Below are positions 1 through 12,401 of a DNA stretch of 64,000 bases, piece after piece. The notes under the pieces were generated by a model. The model had not been told where the DNA came from. It worked only from the letters and a program-made list of their open reading frames with translations, and did no database searches. A program made the position numbers and the translations under genes. Within the stretch, counting starts at the first letter, position 1, and every line of letters begins with the position of its first letter. The DNA lies in NCBI GenBank assembly GCA_000181795.3, contig CM012954.1, positions 14,782,704-14,846,703 of the forward strand, read 5' to 3'. Source of the DNA: Trichinella spiralis (Eukaryota > Nematoda > Enoplea > Trichinellida > Trichinellidae).

Positions 1-2640
1 GAGAACAGTAAAAAAATTTATTTCCATTTTAGCTTGTTCTGAAGCACCTTCCAACGAATTAATAAAAACAGCAAGAAAAAGACGGAAAAATGGATTGCCT
101 AAACAAGTAAAAGAATGCGCAAAACAGTGCAGTTTGATTGAATCCCATTCTAAAATGTTTAAAATATTACATTCGCTGAAAATCACGCATGCTAGTTCCG
201 TTTCGACGAAGTTGCAGATGGACAACTTTCCCATGCATTAAGTTAGGGGCAACACGATGAATTTCGAGGCCGTTTTTTCAAAACTACCTCACAGTTTCCG
301 TTGAAATTTTTTATAACACGATTATTTATCATTTTGAACATCCACTATTCAAATAAGTGAAAAATTCGACGAAATACTTTTGGCCATTTTTCGCAAAACG
401 GCGAAGTCGAAAAAATTAGAAATTAGTGACAATAAAAGGAAAAGAAATAAAACATACAGAAGAAATAAGTATGCGAGAAAATTATTTTCTGAAGATTTAT
501 CGCAAATTTTTAAAGAATCGAGCGGAGAAATGCTGTTCCACATACAGAATTTGTTCTTGCCTAATTTTTTTATTTCTACAGTATTCCTAAAACTTAAAAT
601 TTTGTTAACATATACTCTTAAATTAATTGCGCATTTAGAATAAGATTCAGGCAAAATGGAGTGATGGGAATGCAAATTTCATGCAATGTTGCGTTTATTC
701 CTTTCATAAATGTCAATCTGGAAAACCATTTGTTTTTCAGATTTCATAAAAACTCTTCAATTGCATATTATTCAAAATGTATGTACGTTTATCTAATGCA
801 ATGGAAGTAGGAGAAATGAAACATAAAATATAAATAAATAAGCAAAAACAAGATTTTGTGAAGATTTATCGGAGCTGTTTAAAGAATTGAGCGAAGAAAA
901 GTATCTGCTTCAAATTGAATTTGTTCCTGCCTTTTCTTTATTGCCTACAGCATCCTTAAAATTTCAAAATTTTAAAATGCAATTTCTTTGCTCGATTTAC
1001 TTCTCCAATAAGATTTGGACAAAATAATGAGAGAAGAATACGATTCTGGCGCAATATTAACTTTATCTTTTCTATCTTATCTTATACCATACATGGAGAC
1101 ATTCAGTTGTGATCAATTGTTAGTTTATTTACTTTTACTGCATTTCCAATTAGAGTTTTCGCAAACTAGTGCATTTTCAGTTAATTTACATAAGCGGAAT
1201 TCAAGGAGTGTTGGGAAGCGAAAATACACTCATAGAACCATAATTTTAATAGCATTGGAAAGTCAATTGAATAATAAAGATGATGAACAGCATAGTAATG
1301 CGTAAAATGACAGTTTATTAACAAATAAAAGATATGCAAAGCATACGATAGGACAATGTAAAAATAAAATAACGTTGAAAATTGATATCAGTGGTGGATT
1401 ACAAAGACATAAATTAATATCAAGTTAGTATGTCGAATGTTCTATGTCCATTTCCTGTCGATTTGAAACAACTTCCATCAAAAATTATCAAAACGACCTA
1501 AAAATGAAGGAAACTTCGATCGCTGAAACGCAAAAAGTACCGTTTGAGATATGAAATGCTGAATGATATTTTCATTGAAATACCAAAGGGGTTCCATTTC
1601 AGGAAACTCAGGCATTCTGGTTGTGTTTAAAGAAAGTTTCAAATTGACGAACTCACTGTGTATTAATAAAAGCAATGTGCCAACTTTAGAAGCCATTTAT
1701 TCCACATGTTTGCGGTTGCTTTCAATGAAGCGTCACAAAATAATTTAACGTTTTTTACGTCTTAATGCATAACAATGTTTTTTAAGTAAGTGCCTACGTA
1801 GCGCAACGACGTGTGAATTAGTATGGATAGTCGATTATATGTAAAAATTAAAACATATCCACGCAGTGAAACTGATCTGAAGGTTAGTCAGCGAAACTAT
1901 TGTTACCTGCAAAAAACGTTAGTACAATTCTAAAAATAACTTACCCTTCAACTATTGATGACATTAAAGAGGCGACTTCATCGCGCTTCTTCATCGATGT
2001 TCTCCACACAAATTAGTATGACGACGGTAAATAAATTTGAACAAAACCTTCAATAGACTATAATTAATAATATGTCATATAATTTAGCGATCGATAAATT
2101 ACAGTTCAAATTTAGTAATATTATGAGGTGAAGATCTCTTCATTAAAGCTTAACGAATTAACAGGCTAACGGAAAGGAATAAGATTACTAAGTTGCCACA
2201 GCGCTCTCCTCTACCTACAGTTGAATTTTAAGAAAGCAAATTAATTAAGGTAAAAAAGTGAAGTGATAAAGAAAATACAGCAATTCAGATTGCTATTCTT
2301 CTTTGGTCATCCCAGAGCAATCCCCATTTTACGCCCGCCTCAAACAGTACGCCATCAACTTTCACATCTGAATTCACGCTAGCAAACACATTACGATTGT
2401 ACACAAATTTGCATGGAGCACCTATTCAGCAAATACTACTTCTATGATTCACTCCTTTAAATCAGAGTTTCTCAACCCGGTGGACGCGCCTCCCTAGACG
2501 GGCGTAAGAGAGTACCAGGGGGAGCGTGAGAAGTGAGATATTTTTGTTCTGCATAGTTGTTCGAAATTCAGTTTGGTTTTCAGGGGACTAAATTCTTACC
2601 GTCCTTTATTTACGGCAATCTTACGTTTAGCTTAACAATA
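1..2640. other. Left-end intergenic stretch, no supported gene
   Basis: AT-rich DNA in which I find only short open frames without splice-supported continuation or recognisable protein families. Two segments, about 400-640 and 780-1015, resemble each other (both contain a frame beginning EDLS and then FKE) and look like an old, diverged local duplication. Nothing here is called as a gene. Confidence 0.6.
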
Positions 2641-2659
2641 CCATGTGGACATACAATAT

Positions 2660-5000
2660 CACCATAACCATACAAACAATACAAGGTACGTCCTACCAAG
2701 CATTAAACGTCCAAATATTAAACGACAATTCATAGCAAATCAGTGCGCCTTCAACGCTTTGCCCAGGCTCGTGCTAGCCGCGTTAATCAAGCGAACAAGC
2801 GCTCCGCTATCGATAACGCAACCATGCCTCATTAATTAATACGTGCAATGAATATAAAGGCCCGCGCAACGCTAAAGAATATCAAAACACGAATTTCAAC
2901 GACCAAGACGATTGTAGGGTTATTATATAAAATACCCTCCAGAGCAACATAAAAAGTGAGAATTTCGAAATCAGAATTATTTATCGAACATATTTAATGA
3001 TGCACAAGACTATTACGTCAAGGCACTAATTTTTTGAATAAAAAGACGAAAACTGAAAAAATTAACATCTAGCACTTCAATGATATGCAGCACAAATCAT
3101 TTATTGGGAAATTATTGAAATGCCCTTTTCATTTCATGAATAGAACAGATTGTAGTTGCAAGAGAATCTATGCCTCTCAACAGCTTCATCTTATGTGTGC
3201 TTCTGAATATTCACCACAACACGCTCAAAACATTAAGCGTACAATTCATAGCACTGCAGTGCGCTTTCAACGCCTTGCCCAGGCCCGTGCTAGCCACGTT
3301 AATCAAGCGAACAAGCGCTCCGCTATTCATAACGCAACCATGCCACGTTAATTAACACGTGCAATGCCATATAAAGCCCCGCGCAACGCTAAAGCATTGC
3401 AAAATCCGGCATTCAACCACCAAGACGATTGTAGGGTTATTATGTAAAAAACCCTCCGCAGAAACATAATAAACAAGAATTTCGAAATCAGAATTATTTA
3501 TAAAACTTATTTGATGATGTACAAGACTATTACGTCAAGGTAGTAATTTTTTGAATAAAAAAACGAAAACTGAAAAAATTAACATCTAGCACTTCAAAGA
3601 TATGCAGCACAAATTATTTATTGGGAAATGATTGAAATGCCCTTTTCATTTCATGAATAGAACAGATTGTAGTTGCAAGAGAATCTATGCCTCTCAACTG
3701 CTTCATCTTAGGTGTGCTTCTCAATATTCACCACAACACGCTCAAAACATTAAGCGTACAATTCATAGCACTGCAGTGCGCTTTCAACGCCTTGCCCAGG
3801 CCCGTGCTAGCCACGTTAATCAAGCGAACAAGCGCTCCACTATTCATAACGCAACCACGCCACGTTAATTAACACGTGCAATGCCATATAAAGCCCCGCG
3901 CAACGCTAAAGCATTGCAAAATCCGGCATTCAACCACCAAGACGATTGTAGGGTTATTATGTAAAAAACCCTCCGCAGAAACATAATAAACAAGAATTTC
4001 GAAATCAGAATTATTTATAAAACTTATTTGATGATGTACAAGACTATTACGTAAAGGCAGTAATTTTTTGAATAAAAAAACGAAAGCTGAAAAAATTAAC
4101 ATCTAGCACTTCAAAGATATGCAGCACAAATTATTTATTGGGAAATGATTGAAATGCCCTTTTCATTTCATGAATAGAACAGATTGTAGTTGCAAGAGAA
4201 TCTATGCCTCTCAACTGCTTCATCTTAGGTGTGCTTCTCAATATTCACCACAACACGCTCAAAACATTAAGCGTACAATTCATAGGACTGCAGTGCGCTT
4301 TAAACGCTTTGCCAAGGCCCGTGCTGGCCACGTTAATCAAGCGAACAAGCGCTCAGCTATTCATAACGCAACCACGTTACGTTAATTAATAAGTGCAATG
4401 CCATATAAAGCCCCGCGCAACGCTAAAGCATAGCAAACCCCGGCATTGAACAACCAAGACGATTGTAGGGCTATTATATAAATAACCCTGCAGAGCAACA
4501 TAAAAAGTGAGAATTTCGAAATCAGAATTATTTATTGAACTTATTTGATGATATGCAAGACAATTACGACACGCCAGTAATTTTTTGAATAGAAAAATGG
4601 AGAACTGTAAAAGTGGCATGTAGCTCTATGAAGATATGCAGCGCAAATCATTTATGAGCAAATTACTGAGATGCAGTTTTCATTTCATGTATTGAACTAT
4701 TAGTAATTACAAGAAAACCAATGACTCATATCAGCTTCATCTTGTGTGTGTTTTTGTGAATATTCACCACAACCCGCTCCAAACATTGAACGTGCAATTC
4801 TTAGCAAAGCAGTGCGACTTGAACGCTTTGCTCAGGCCCGTGCTAGCCACGTTAATCAAGCGAACAAGCGCTTCTCTATTGATAACGCAACCATGCCACG
4901 TTAATTAATATGTGCAATGAAATATAATGCCCCGCGCAACGCTGAAACACAGCAAAGCACAGTATGCTACGTTCGAGACGATTGTAGCGTTATTAAAGAA
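2660..5000. repeat. 517-bp tandem repeat array, about five units
   Basis: Anchoring on the string tatgcagcac, units begin at 3084, 3601 and 4118, and a diverged one (tatgcagcgc) at 4635: the spacing is exactly 517 bp each time. A partial, more diverged copy precedes them (about 2660-3083) and the last copy fades out near 5000. Central units are nearly identical while the edges diverge, as expected from unequal crossing-over or homogenisation. Each unit contains a near-palindrome around ttaattaa flanked by cacg/cgtg, a TATA-like catataaag, an inverted AGGGTT...AACCCT hairpin, and a strictly kept aattttttga. Open frames of about 78 codons recur in each unit, but 517 is not a multiple of three and I recognise no protein, so I do not call them coding. 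Confidence 0.9.
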
Positions 5001-5271
5001 GAAATCGGCCAGAATATTATAAAAATAAGAATGCTAAAAACGGCATCGTTTCAATGTATATGTAATTTGGAGATAAAGGATTATTTATATATAAAATGGA
5101 TAAATACTTCAATTACAGAAATGATATGATTGCCTTTGAAGATATAGTTTCCCATATAATTGCTAATGTAAAAAATTAAATAATTAAAAAACGTTAAACG
5201 TGTAATTAACTGCAAATACAAATTGTGGAGTTGATGCGTGTAATGGAAAACCTATAATGGTTATTTACGAG

Positions 5272-5401
5272 TACGAAACACCTGAAATATTTTTGCGCAG
5301 TTGTATCTAGTGCGTAATTGTTTGAAAATGCTTGCATACGAAACACCTGAAATATTTTTGCGCAGTTGTATCTAGTGCGTAATTGTTTGAAAATGCTTGC
5401 A
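5272..5401. repeat. Perfect 65-bp tandem duplication
   Basis: The segment 5272-5336 is repeated without a mismatch at 5337-5401. Perfect identity points to a very recent event or an assembly artefact. No gene is involved. Confidence 0.9.
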
Positions 5402-6680
5402 CTGTTCAATTTAACAACAGATAAACAGCTCTTTTTAACAACCTGCATATTGTTGAACAACTTCTTTACAAAATTACGACAACCTTATGCTTCTATAACC
5501 GCGTACTGGCAGGTGATAATGAAGACCTCACATTCGGTATGATTGGCCAGAGTTTAGGCTATTTTATGTTGAAAAATCTATAGGTAAGTTACAATGATAA
5601 AATGTAGATTCTAAATGTATTGAAACAACAACAACAACGCATCACTGAACAACAATAACATTTTGTAACCTAAAATATGAAATCAAATTTTCAGCTGATT
5701 GTAGCAAGCACATTGTGCTTTGCAAATTGTTACTTTTTCAACTGATCACTGAATGCAGTGATTGATTTTTCAGTTGGATCATTTTTGATCTCTTTAATGA
5801 AATGTTTTTACTTTTCATAAATATTGAAAAGATTTTTCATTTAAATTTTCAAATTATGCAAAATGTGAAACAATCACCTGGATTCTTTTTGTTTTGATAA
5901 TCTTCCAGACATATTGATGAAATTAAATTTTAACACTTAGAGGAAGAAAAAAAATTGTATTCAATTTTAACTTTCAAGCATTAAACCAAAATGAGAAGAA
6001 GAAAAAGAAAACATAGCTTCTAAGAGAAACTGGACATTACGTGGCAATGAGGCTAGTAGGCCAGAAAGGTTAGACAGATGAGCTGACCTAAGAGCGATTG
6101 CTGACAGACTGCTGAATGCTCTGCTGCTTATTGGCATATGCATTTGAACATTTCTCGGACCCGGCCATGTTTGGGGTAATATTTTCAGGCGAACTCATTA
6201 TTCGGTTTCGTGTCACCAGCCAGCTGTAGCCAAACTGGCCGTGTTAGTTCGACGTGGTATACTAGCTTCGTCCTGGTATCCCACTGACCTTGTTAAGCGA
6301 CCCGCTGAATACAATGCCATTGCAGCCGGTTGTGCTGCTACAAGAAATACACTACTACACTTTTGCACCTCACGGCTTCACTAACCGCATACTTATGTCC
6401 AGCTATGTGCGCATCTCTGATTGAACTGTTTCAAACACTTGAACTAATTCACCAAATTCAGCATAATTTTGCTCAAAAAGGAGTATTATTTATTTTTGGT
6501 GAAAACGTTTTCCATTTCCACGCACAGGGATCATATCCACTGAATATTTGCTGTTTGCTGAGGAAGCGTCGTTGGTAACCTTTCGCAAAAACATCGCCCT
6601 CTTTCGACGTATTTCAAGGTTACCGGCTTACCTTTTAATGTAGTTCACCCACTTTCAATGCACCTTTCAACTGGACCTGT
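5402..6680. other. Intergenic region upstream of the nuclear receptor
   Basis: No coding region supported. From about 6040 the composition becomes more G+C-rich than the preceding DNA, consistent with a promoter-proximal region for the receptor gene that begins at 6770. A CAA microsatellite-like tract occurs near 5628. Confidence 0.5.
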
Positions 6681-6688
6681 TATATAAG
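6681..6688 (+). promoter_or_regulatory. TATA box of the nuclear receptor gene
   Basis: tatataag lies 89 bp upstream of the chosen start codon at 6770, in a region that then runs into a compact 5' leader. Spacing would place transcription initiation near 6710-6720. It is the clearest core-promoter element in the window. Confidence 0.6.
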
Positions 6689-6752
6689 AGTTCAGTTGCA
6701 ACAGGCAGGTCCACTCACTCCTATTATACGGCTAGTTCGCAATCGACGGTAC

Positions 6753-6773
6753 ATGACATCTGCAGCCGAATGA
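6753..6773 (+). promoter_or_regulatory. Upstream ORF overlapping the receptor start
   Basis: An ATG at 6753 opens a six-codon frame (MTSAAE) whose TGA stop (6771-6773) overlaps the ATG at 6770 as ATGA. If the leader begins downstream of the TATA box at 6681, ribosomes scanning from the cap meet this ATG first and would reach the main frame by leaky scanning or termination-reinitiation. Confidence 0.5.
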
Positions 6774-8677
6774 CGAGCTGGTCTTGCTTCCAGGCAGGCT
6801 TGACCAGCGATGAGGATCAGCCACGGACTTCACCTTACGACAGACCGTCTGTAATATCCACAGCAGCGGCACCTGTGGCATGGGAACGAGCCATGGCTGG
6901 ACAGCAAATAACAGCTGAAAATCGATCCCAAGCTGAATTTTTTCAATTCATGTATTATTATCAAATTGCCATGTTCCATCTCCAACTTGCACAGCTGAAA
7001 GCCAACGAATTCGCCGAATCAGGAACATTTTACCAAACACTGACGGCGTTGGCAAACAACCAGGGAAGCACCGCTAGGAATGATAAGACAAAAAAAGTAC
7101 CATCTGAACAAATTGGTCGTACGTCTTTTGAAACATTATTGCCTGATTCGTCCACATTCTTAACTTTTCGTTCAAAAGAAAAACCCTCTGACCACAACAG
7201 TGAACGCCCTGTACCGTCAACCACATGTTCAGAGTTAGATCCAAACCTGAGACGTTTGCAAGAAAAATGTGAATGGTTGAAACACTACTGGAGCCGACCA
7301 CGGCCCCAATCCGAAGTCGACCAGTCGTCTGCTGTGCAAAGTGGACATCTGTCAGACCAATTGTTCAGTTCGTGCATGGATGATCCAATGATGTGCACAA
7401 TATGCGGCGACAAATCATCTGGTCTACACTACGGCATCTACACTTGCGAAGGGTATGTTAATTTCTATTTTGCTATCACATTCGTGCACGCCGCCTTTTT
7501 TTTAATCTCTATCCTCACATGATTTGCTTCAACAATTACAAGTAATTTCTCCACATCTGCTTTGTTACTTTCAATATTTAACCGCAATTTCATATTAAGA
7601 AATATTTATTAGCACTTTAAATTTTTGATAAAGATATTCTGCTCCAGCTTAAATTTCTTCACTTTTGCAGTTGCAAAACAAACTGTTTAATACAAAAAAA
7701 ATAATGAAGACAAAAATTGGCGAAAAAGATGATTTTCAAAGTATTATTTCATTTTGTCCAAGAAAAATATTTTAGTTTAACCACAGTTTTTACGCAATTT
7801 CTACTTTTAAGAATCTGAACATTTTATAACTGAATTTTGGATATTTCAATTGTTCGTCTCTTCTGTACATGGCCCATTCTGTTCATATTTTTGTAAGCTT
7901 TTTTCATCATTCATCCATGTAAAATTGCATTCATTAAATTTTCCAGACAAAAATATCATTAGCACAATACAATTGTTAGCTTCATGTTAAATATAATATG
8001 ATATGATATGATTAATTGAACATGCGATATAAAGAACAACAGCATAATGTAAAAGCGTTGCATTGCATGATTTGGAAATATTTTTTAACAAATGTCAGCA
8101 GCAAACAAAACAGGGCAATGCAGACTATTTCAAGGCAAAGTCAACATTATTTGTCATTTTGACGAAGCTGACCCATAAAACTAAAAAAATACTACTTTCG
8201 ACCTTAGCGCCAAAATCTTATTGCATATTAGTGGTTATTTTTATTTCATCCAAAATAGCATCTTAAACTCAACATTAAATACACGAATTTTTTTTATTTC
8301 ACCATCAGTTTTTATAATATATGTAAATGAGCTTCTGAAACGTTTGATCATTAAGCATTACAATCGATCATGACAGTTTTATACTTTAAAAAAATAAATT
8401 ATGCATATCTTGACAGGAAAAATTAAATTTTCATTTACTTATTTATTTATAATGAAATATTTCACATTTCCCGAGCTGAAAATTGATTATGCATTTGTAT
8501 GCTGCATTTATTTACCTATATTTGACGTTTGTTTCCTATTTATGACAAAAGTAGTTTTTGAAAATCGAATGAAACTATAAAAATAGACTAGGAAATAGCA
8601 AATAGGACAACAAAAAAATGCAATAATACATAAATAAGTAAAAATCATGTAAAATGGAATGACATAATAATAGTAGC

Positions 8678-8738
<61 letters not shown>

Positions 8739-11162
8739 CCACTACCATACATAGATGTTTCGAAGTCACACTGATGATCATAAATAATTAACTGTCTATT
8801 TCGATGACAATGTAAATTTTCGATGAAATTTTTAAATAACAAAATATAAGGGAAATGACGTTTTCCAATTTCGCTTGACATAAATCACAGATTTAAATAA
8901 ACTTTTTCAAATGTCCATTTTCTATTTAACCATTTGCTTATTCTCGATTCAATTGTCCAATCATCGTTATAGTCAAAAAAATTTACCTTCACCTCTGTTT
9001 TATCATTTAAATATATCTCTTCAAACAACTGCTTCGACAATAGGACCGAAAATTATTTAACGTATGCCTAGGGAAAGTTCGCACAAAATTTATAACCCTT
9101 TTTAATACATTGAAATATTTATTATGTGCACGCGCATGTTTGTAGCAAAAAATATAACATTCGTATGCTTCTTCACCAGATAGATCGTTTCTATTCATAC
9201 GTAAGGCAGTGATTCCTGCTTGCATCAGTGATTAGAAAAATTTAAATATTGTTCTTGTCAAATTCTCTTCAAAAGTACACTGCAAGCAACAATAACGGCA
9301 ATAATATTTTTTATAAAATATTTCAATTTCAAAATATTTCGCATTCATATTTTGGAAAGACAACCCTGACCTTGAGTGCAGAAGGCTAAGAACTAGCTTT
9401 GACAAGAACGACCTTCGCAATGTTGGTATTTTTCATCAATCCAACGTTGTTTTCTTGCCCAATTTTATTTATATCTTTTAAAATTGTTTTCCAATTTTTC
9501 ATACAATATTAGACAATACTTTATTTTCAAATTATCAATTGTCAGATGATGACAGGCTTTCGACATTATAAAATATTGAAGAATATTTCCGACAAAATTT
9601 GCACAATATCCAATCCAGGGAATAGAAATAAGGCATGCATGCGCGAGCGGAACACTAACGATCAGGTTTTCAGAAATATGATTATGGTTTCTTTTTATGC
9701 AAGCAATTTTTAGGTGCAAAGGTTTCTTCAAACGAACCGTGCAAAACAAGCGCATTTATCACTGCGTCCTAGGCGACGGATGCTGCAGTATTACCAAAGA
9801 GCAACGAAACAGGTGCCAGTATTGCAGATTTCAAAAATGCCTCAGACAAGGCATGATTCTGGAAGGTAATGGATAAATTGAACAACAAATTTAAGCAAAA
9901 ACTATCTAAAAGCATCATTACAGCGGTTCGAGAAGATCGCATGCCAGGAGGAAGAAACGGCAGTACAATTTACAACTTATACAAGGTATTGATTGCACAG
10001 ACTGTTTTTTTCATCGTACACTTGAAAACAAAATTTAAAAAAAAAACAAAATAATAATAACTCCAAAATTGCCATTTATGAGCAGAGATAGATATTTAGC
10101 AGCTGAAACAATTTTCAGATGACGTACAGGCGCAGTCGCAAGCGTAAAACTGTATTATTCTCGAACAAAGAACAATCTGAAACCGACGACACATCGCCAT
10201 CAGCATCCACACTGCCGGACTCATCGAGCAGTGTTGACAACAATCAAATGAGCAAACCATCAGAAAGCAACAACAATTTGCTTGAACAGCTGGTGGAAAG
10301 AGATCAGCTGGAAGCTTTGATCAGTTTGGATGATCTGATGCTGAGCGACTGTGACGACGCATCGAAACGACTGACACGGATTGGTGAAGAGATCGTGCAA
10401 AAGTTAGTTCAATGGACGCGCAATTTGCCCTTTTACAACGATTTACCAGCAGAAATATATACTAATTTGTTAGAACAGAACTGGCCACAAATTGTTCTCC
10501 TTAGCACTACCTTCTACCTCTGCCAGCGCTCTGTTTCTGAAACAGCCGGTCAATTCAGCTGGTCATTTAATGATTACGAGCACAATTTGCGTACACTAAC
10601 CAAACGTATCTCGCGCACTCTGGGTCGAGACGTGCCACAACAGCTCGTGGACAACGAAGCCGGAGTGCTTGTAAAAGAATTTACTGATCTAGTGCATTCT
10701 TTCAGAATTCTGAATCTCAATCGTTACGCATATGTTTGCTTGAAAGTAATCACACTGTTTCAAGGTAAATTAGCAATTCATTTTTCTACTAATCGTTAGT
10801 TTGCTTTTCAACAAAACTTCTCTACCCCAGGTCAAAATACCGCAGATCCGCATGTAAATTACATTCAAGATCATCTGATCAAGCTGTTGCACATTCACCT
10901 CAGTCAACAAGAATCACAGTCTAGTCTTGGTCAGGTGCTCACTTGGCTACCACGTCTACAAAGCGTTTCTAGCATTCTGCTACAGTGTCGAATGCTGTAC
11001 GTACCGTTCATGCTCAGTCAAGCAGAACCCGCGGGCGATTGTAAAAAGTTGGATGAGCAATCCAATTTAAATGAAAATGAAAAAATCGACGACATCCGGA
11101 CAACCTCTACTAGAAGTGAATCACCTACCGGTTTTGTACATTCAAACAATGCAGAAGAATAA
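6770..11162 (+). CDS. nhr-91: Nuclear hormone receptor, NR6A (DHR4/GCNF, C. elegans NHR-91-like)
   Basis: Five exons: 6770-7452, 9714-9865, 9924-9985, 10119-10764, 10831-11162, joined in frame to 624 residues. The first zinc finger begins [14 protein letters not shown] at about residue 209. The P-box region EGCKGFFKR is created across intron 1 (2.26 kb), followed by [13 protein letters not shown]. The C-terminal extension [11 protein letters not shown] then YNLYK is the signature of NR6A receptors such as Drosophila DHR4. Exons 4-5 encode a ligand-binding-like helical domain ending with [13 protein letters not shown]6A proteins act in the nucleus as DNA-binding repressors or timers of moulting and reproduction; that role is taken from the family. 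The N-terminal about 200 residues are not recognisable. The ATG at 6770 follows a TATA box and a six-codon uORF. A poly-A signal lies at 11309. Confidence 0.88.
8680..8738. repeat. (TAA)n microsatellite in receptor intron 1
   Basis: About 58 bp of uninterrupted TAA/ATA trinucleotide repeat inside the 2.26-kb first intron of the NR6A gene. Otherwise this intron is AT-rich and featureless. Confidence 0.9.
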
Positions 11163-11308
11163 TGCTTACTTTTGCTTCTTTCTTATCAAAATTTACATGT
11201 ACATCAATTCATTTTACAATTGTTCTGTTCAAAGATCAAAGTTCACCATGTTTCAATGTCAATTTTTACCGTCATTTTTAAAATCATACCATAGCATACA
11301 TTTTGTAA

Positions 11309-11314
11309 AATAAA
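11309..11314 (+). terminator. Polyadenylation signal of the nuclear receptor gene
   Basis: AATAAA about 150 bp after the stop codon of the receptor, the first canonical hexamer downstream. Confidence 0.55.
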
Positions 11315-12401
11315 GTATTAATTTTGAGTCAGCATTTTAGAGCAGTTCAATTGTGAATTTAACTTGACTTGACTTGACTTGAAAACATTTTGCACCACTT
11401 AGGCTTATCCAAAGCGCGGTTTTTTTCTAATTTTACCCACTACATATGCACAATAGAATTCGATTAGCATCTGCTTTACACAATGATGTGTTCAGCAGAT
11501 TCAATTGCAACATCATCAATATGCAAAAATAAAAAAATGAAAATCGCCTTTTTTATACAGCAAAAGTTTGAAACTAAAAGTGCGCTGTATTTTGTTAACA
11601 AATAATTGTGTAAATTAATCATATTCAATTGCTAACTGTTTCTACATTTCGCTGCGAGTTAAATTAATATTCCACACTCACACTAATTCATCAGTGAAAA
11701 CCCACGCTCTGAAATTTCCCATTCAAATACATTGTGATAACTGAAATTTGTTTACTTTGCAATGATTTGCATTTCCGTTTGAAAAAAAAAGCAAGTACAA
11801 TTCCTCTAATTAACATTTCAAAGTAATTTCTAATTAGGGCATAAATACTAATTTAGTTCTTTTAATATCATACTAATTTTAATTACTTTAAGAAATGCAG
11901 TTAAAAGAAATGTCAGTAAGTGCTGTCATGCTGAAGCAAGTCTATGTATAAATTTAGTTTATATATGAAGCATTTCTAAGAAGTTGTCGTTTCGAAATTG
12001 CAAAACTGAAAAACCAATGTTGCAAACTTCAACCATTTCATAATTGTTCCTGATTGTCATTTCCAACAATAATTGATCAACAGAATAATTTCAAACAAGT
12101 TGAAGATGTACCATTGAATATTTGAAAAAGTGAAAAGTGCAATTACGCAATTATGCATTGTACTACTAATTAGATGAAGTTTAATTTGCTTTGTATACTA
12201 TATGCTCAATGTAGGGTTGTTTTTAATCAAATCAAGTCACCTCAATTTGTATGTTTCACCAGATCCTATTAGAGTTATAGAACAGTTTAAACAGAGAAAG
12301 AAGCTGAGAAATCTTGCGAAAGAAGAGAAAAAAAATTTACTAAAAAATAGCAAGCAACGAGATGCAATTGAACAATTATTGAAAACTGTACTTCACACTT
12401 T
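11315..12401. other. Intergenic, convergent gene ends
   Basis: AT-rich spacer between the 3' ends of the nuclear receptor (+) and the thioredoxin-like gene (-). It contains a short (GACTT)4 microsatellite at about 11361-11382. No other feature seen. Confidence 0.5.

Noticed and set aside
3085-4389. Recurring frames of 61-88 codons in each 517-bp repeat unit
   Set aside because: They exist because the units are near copies. 517 is not divisible by three, codon use looks random, two overlapping frames are equally open, and no family is recognisable.
8575-8881. Minus-strand frames with long Leu or Ile runs
   Set aside because: They are translations of the (TAA)n microsatellite in the nuclear receptor intron.
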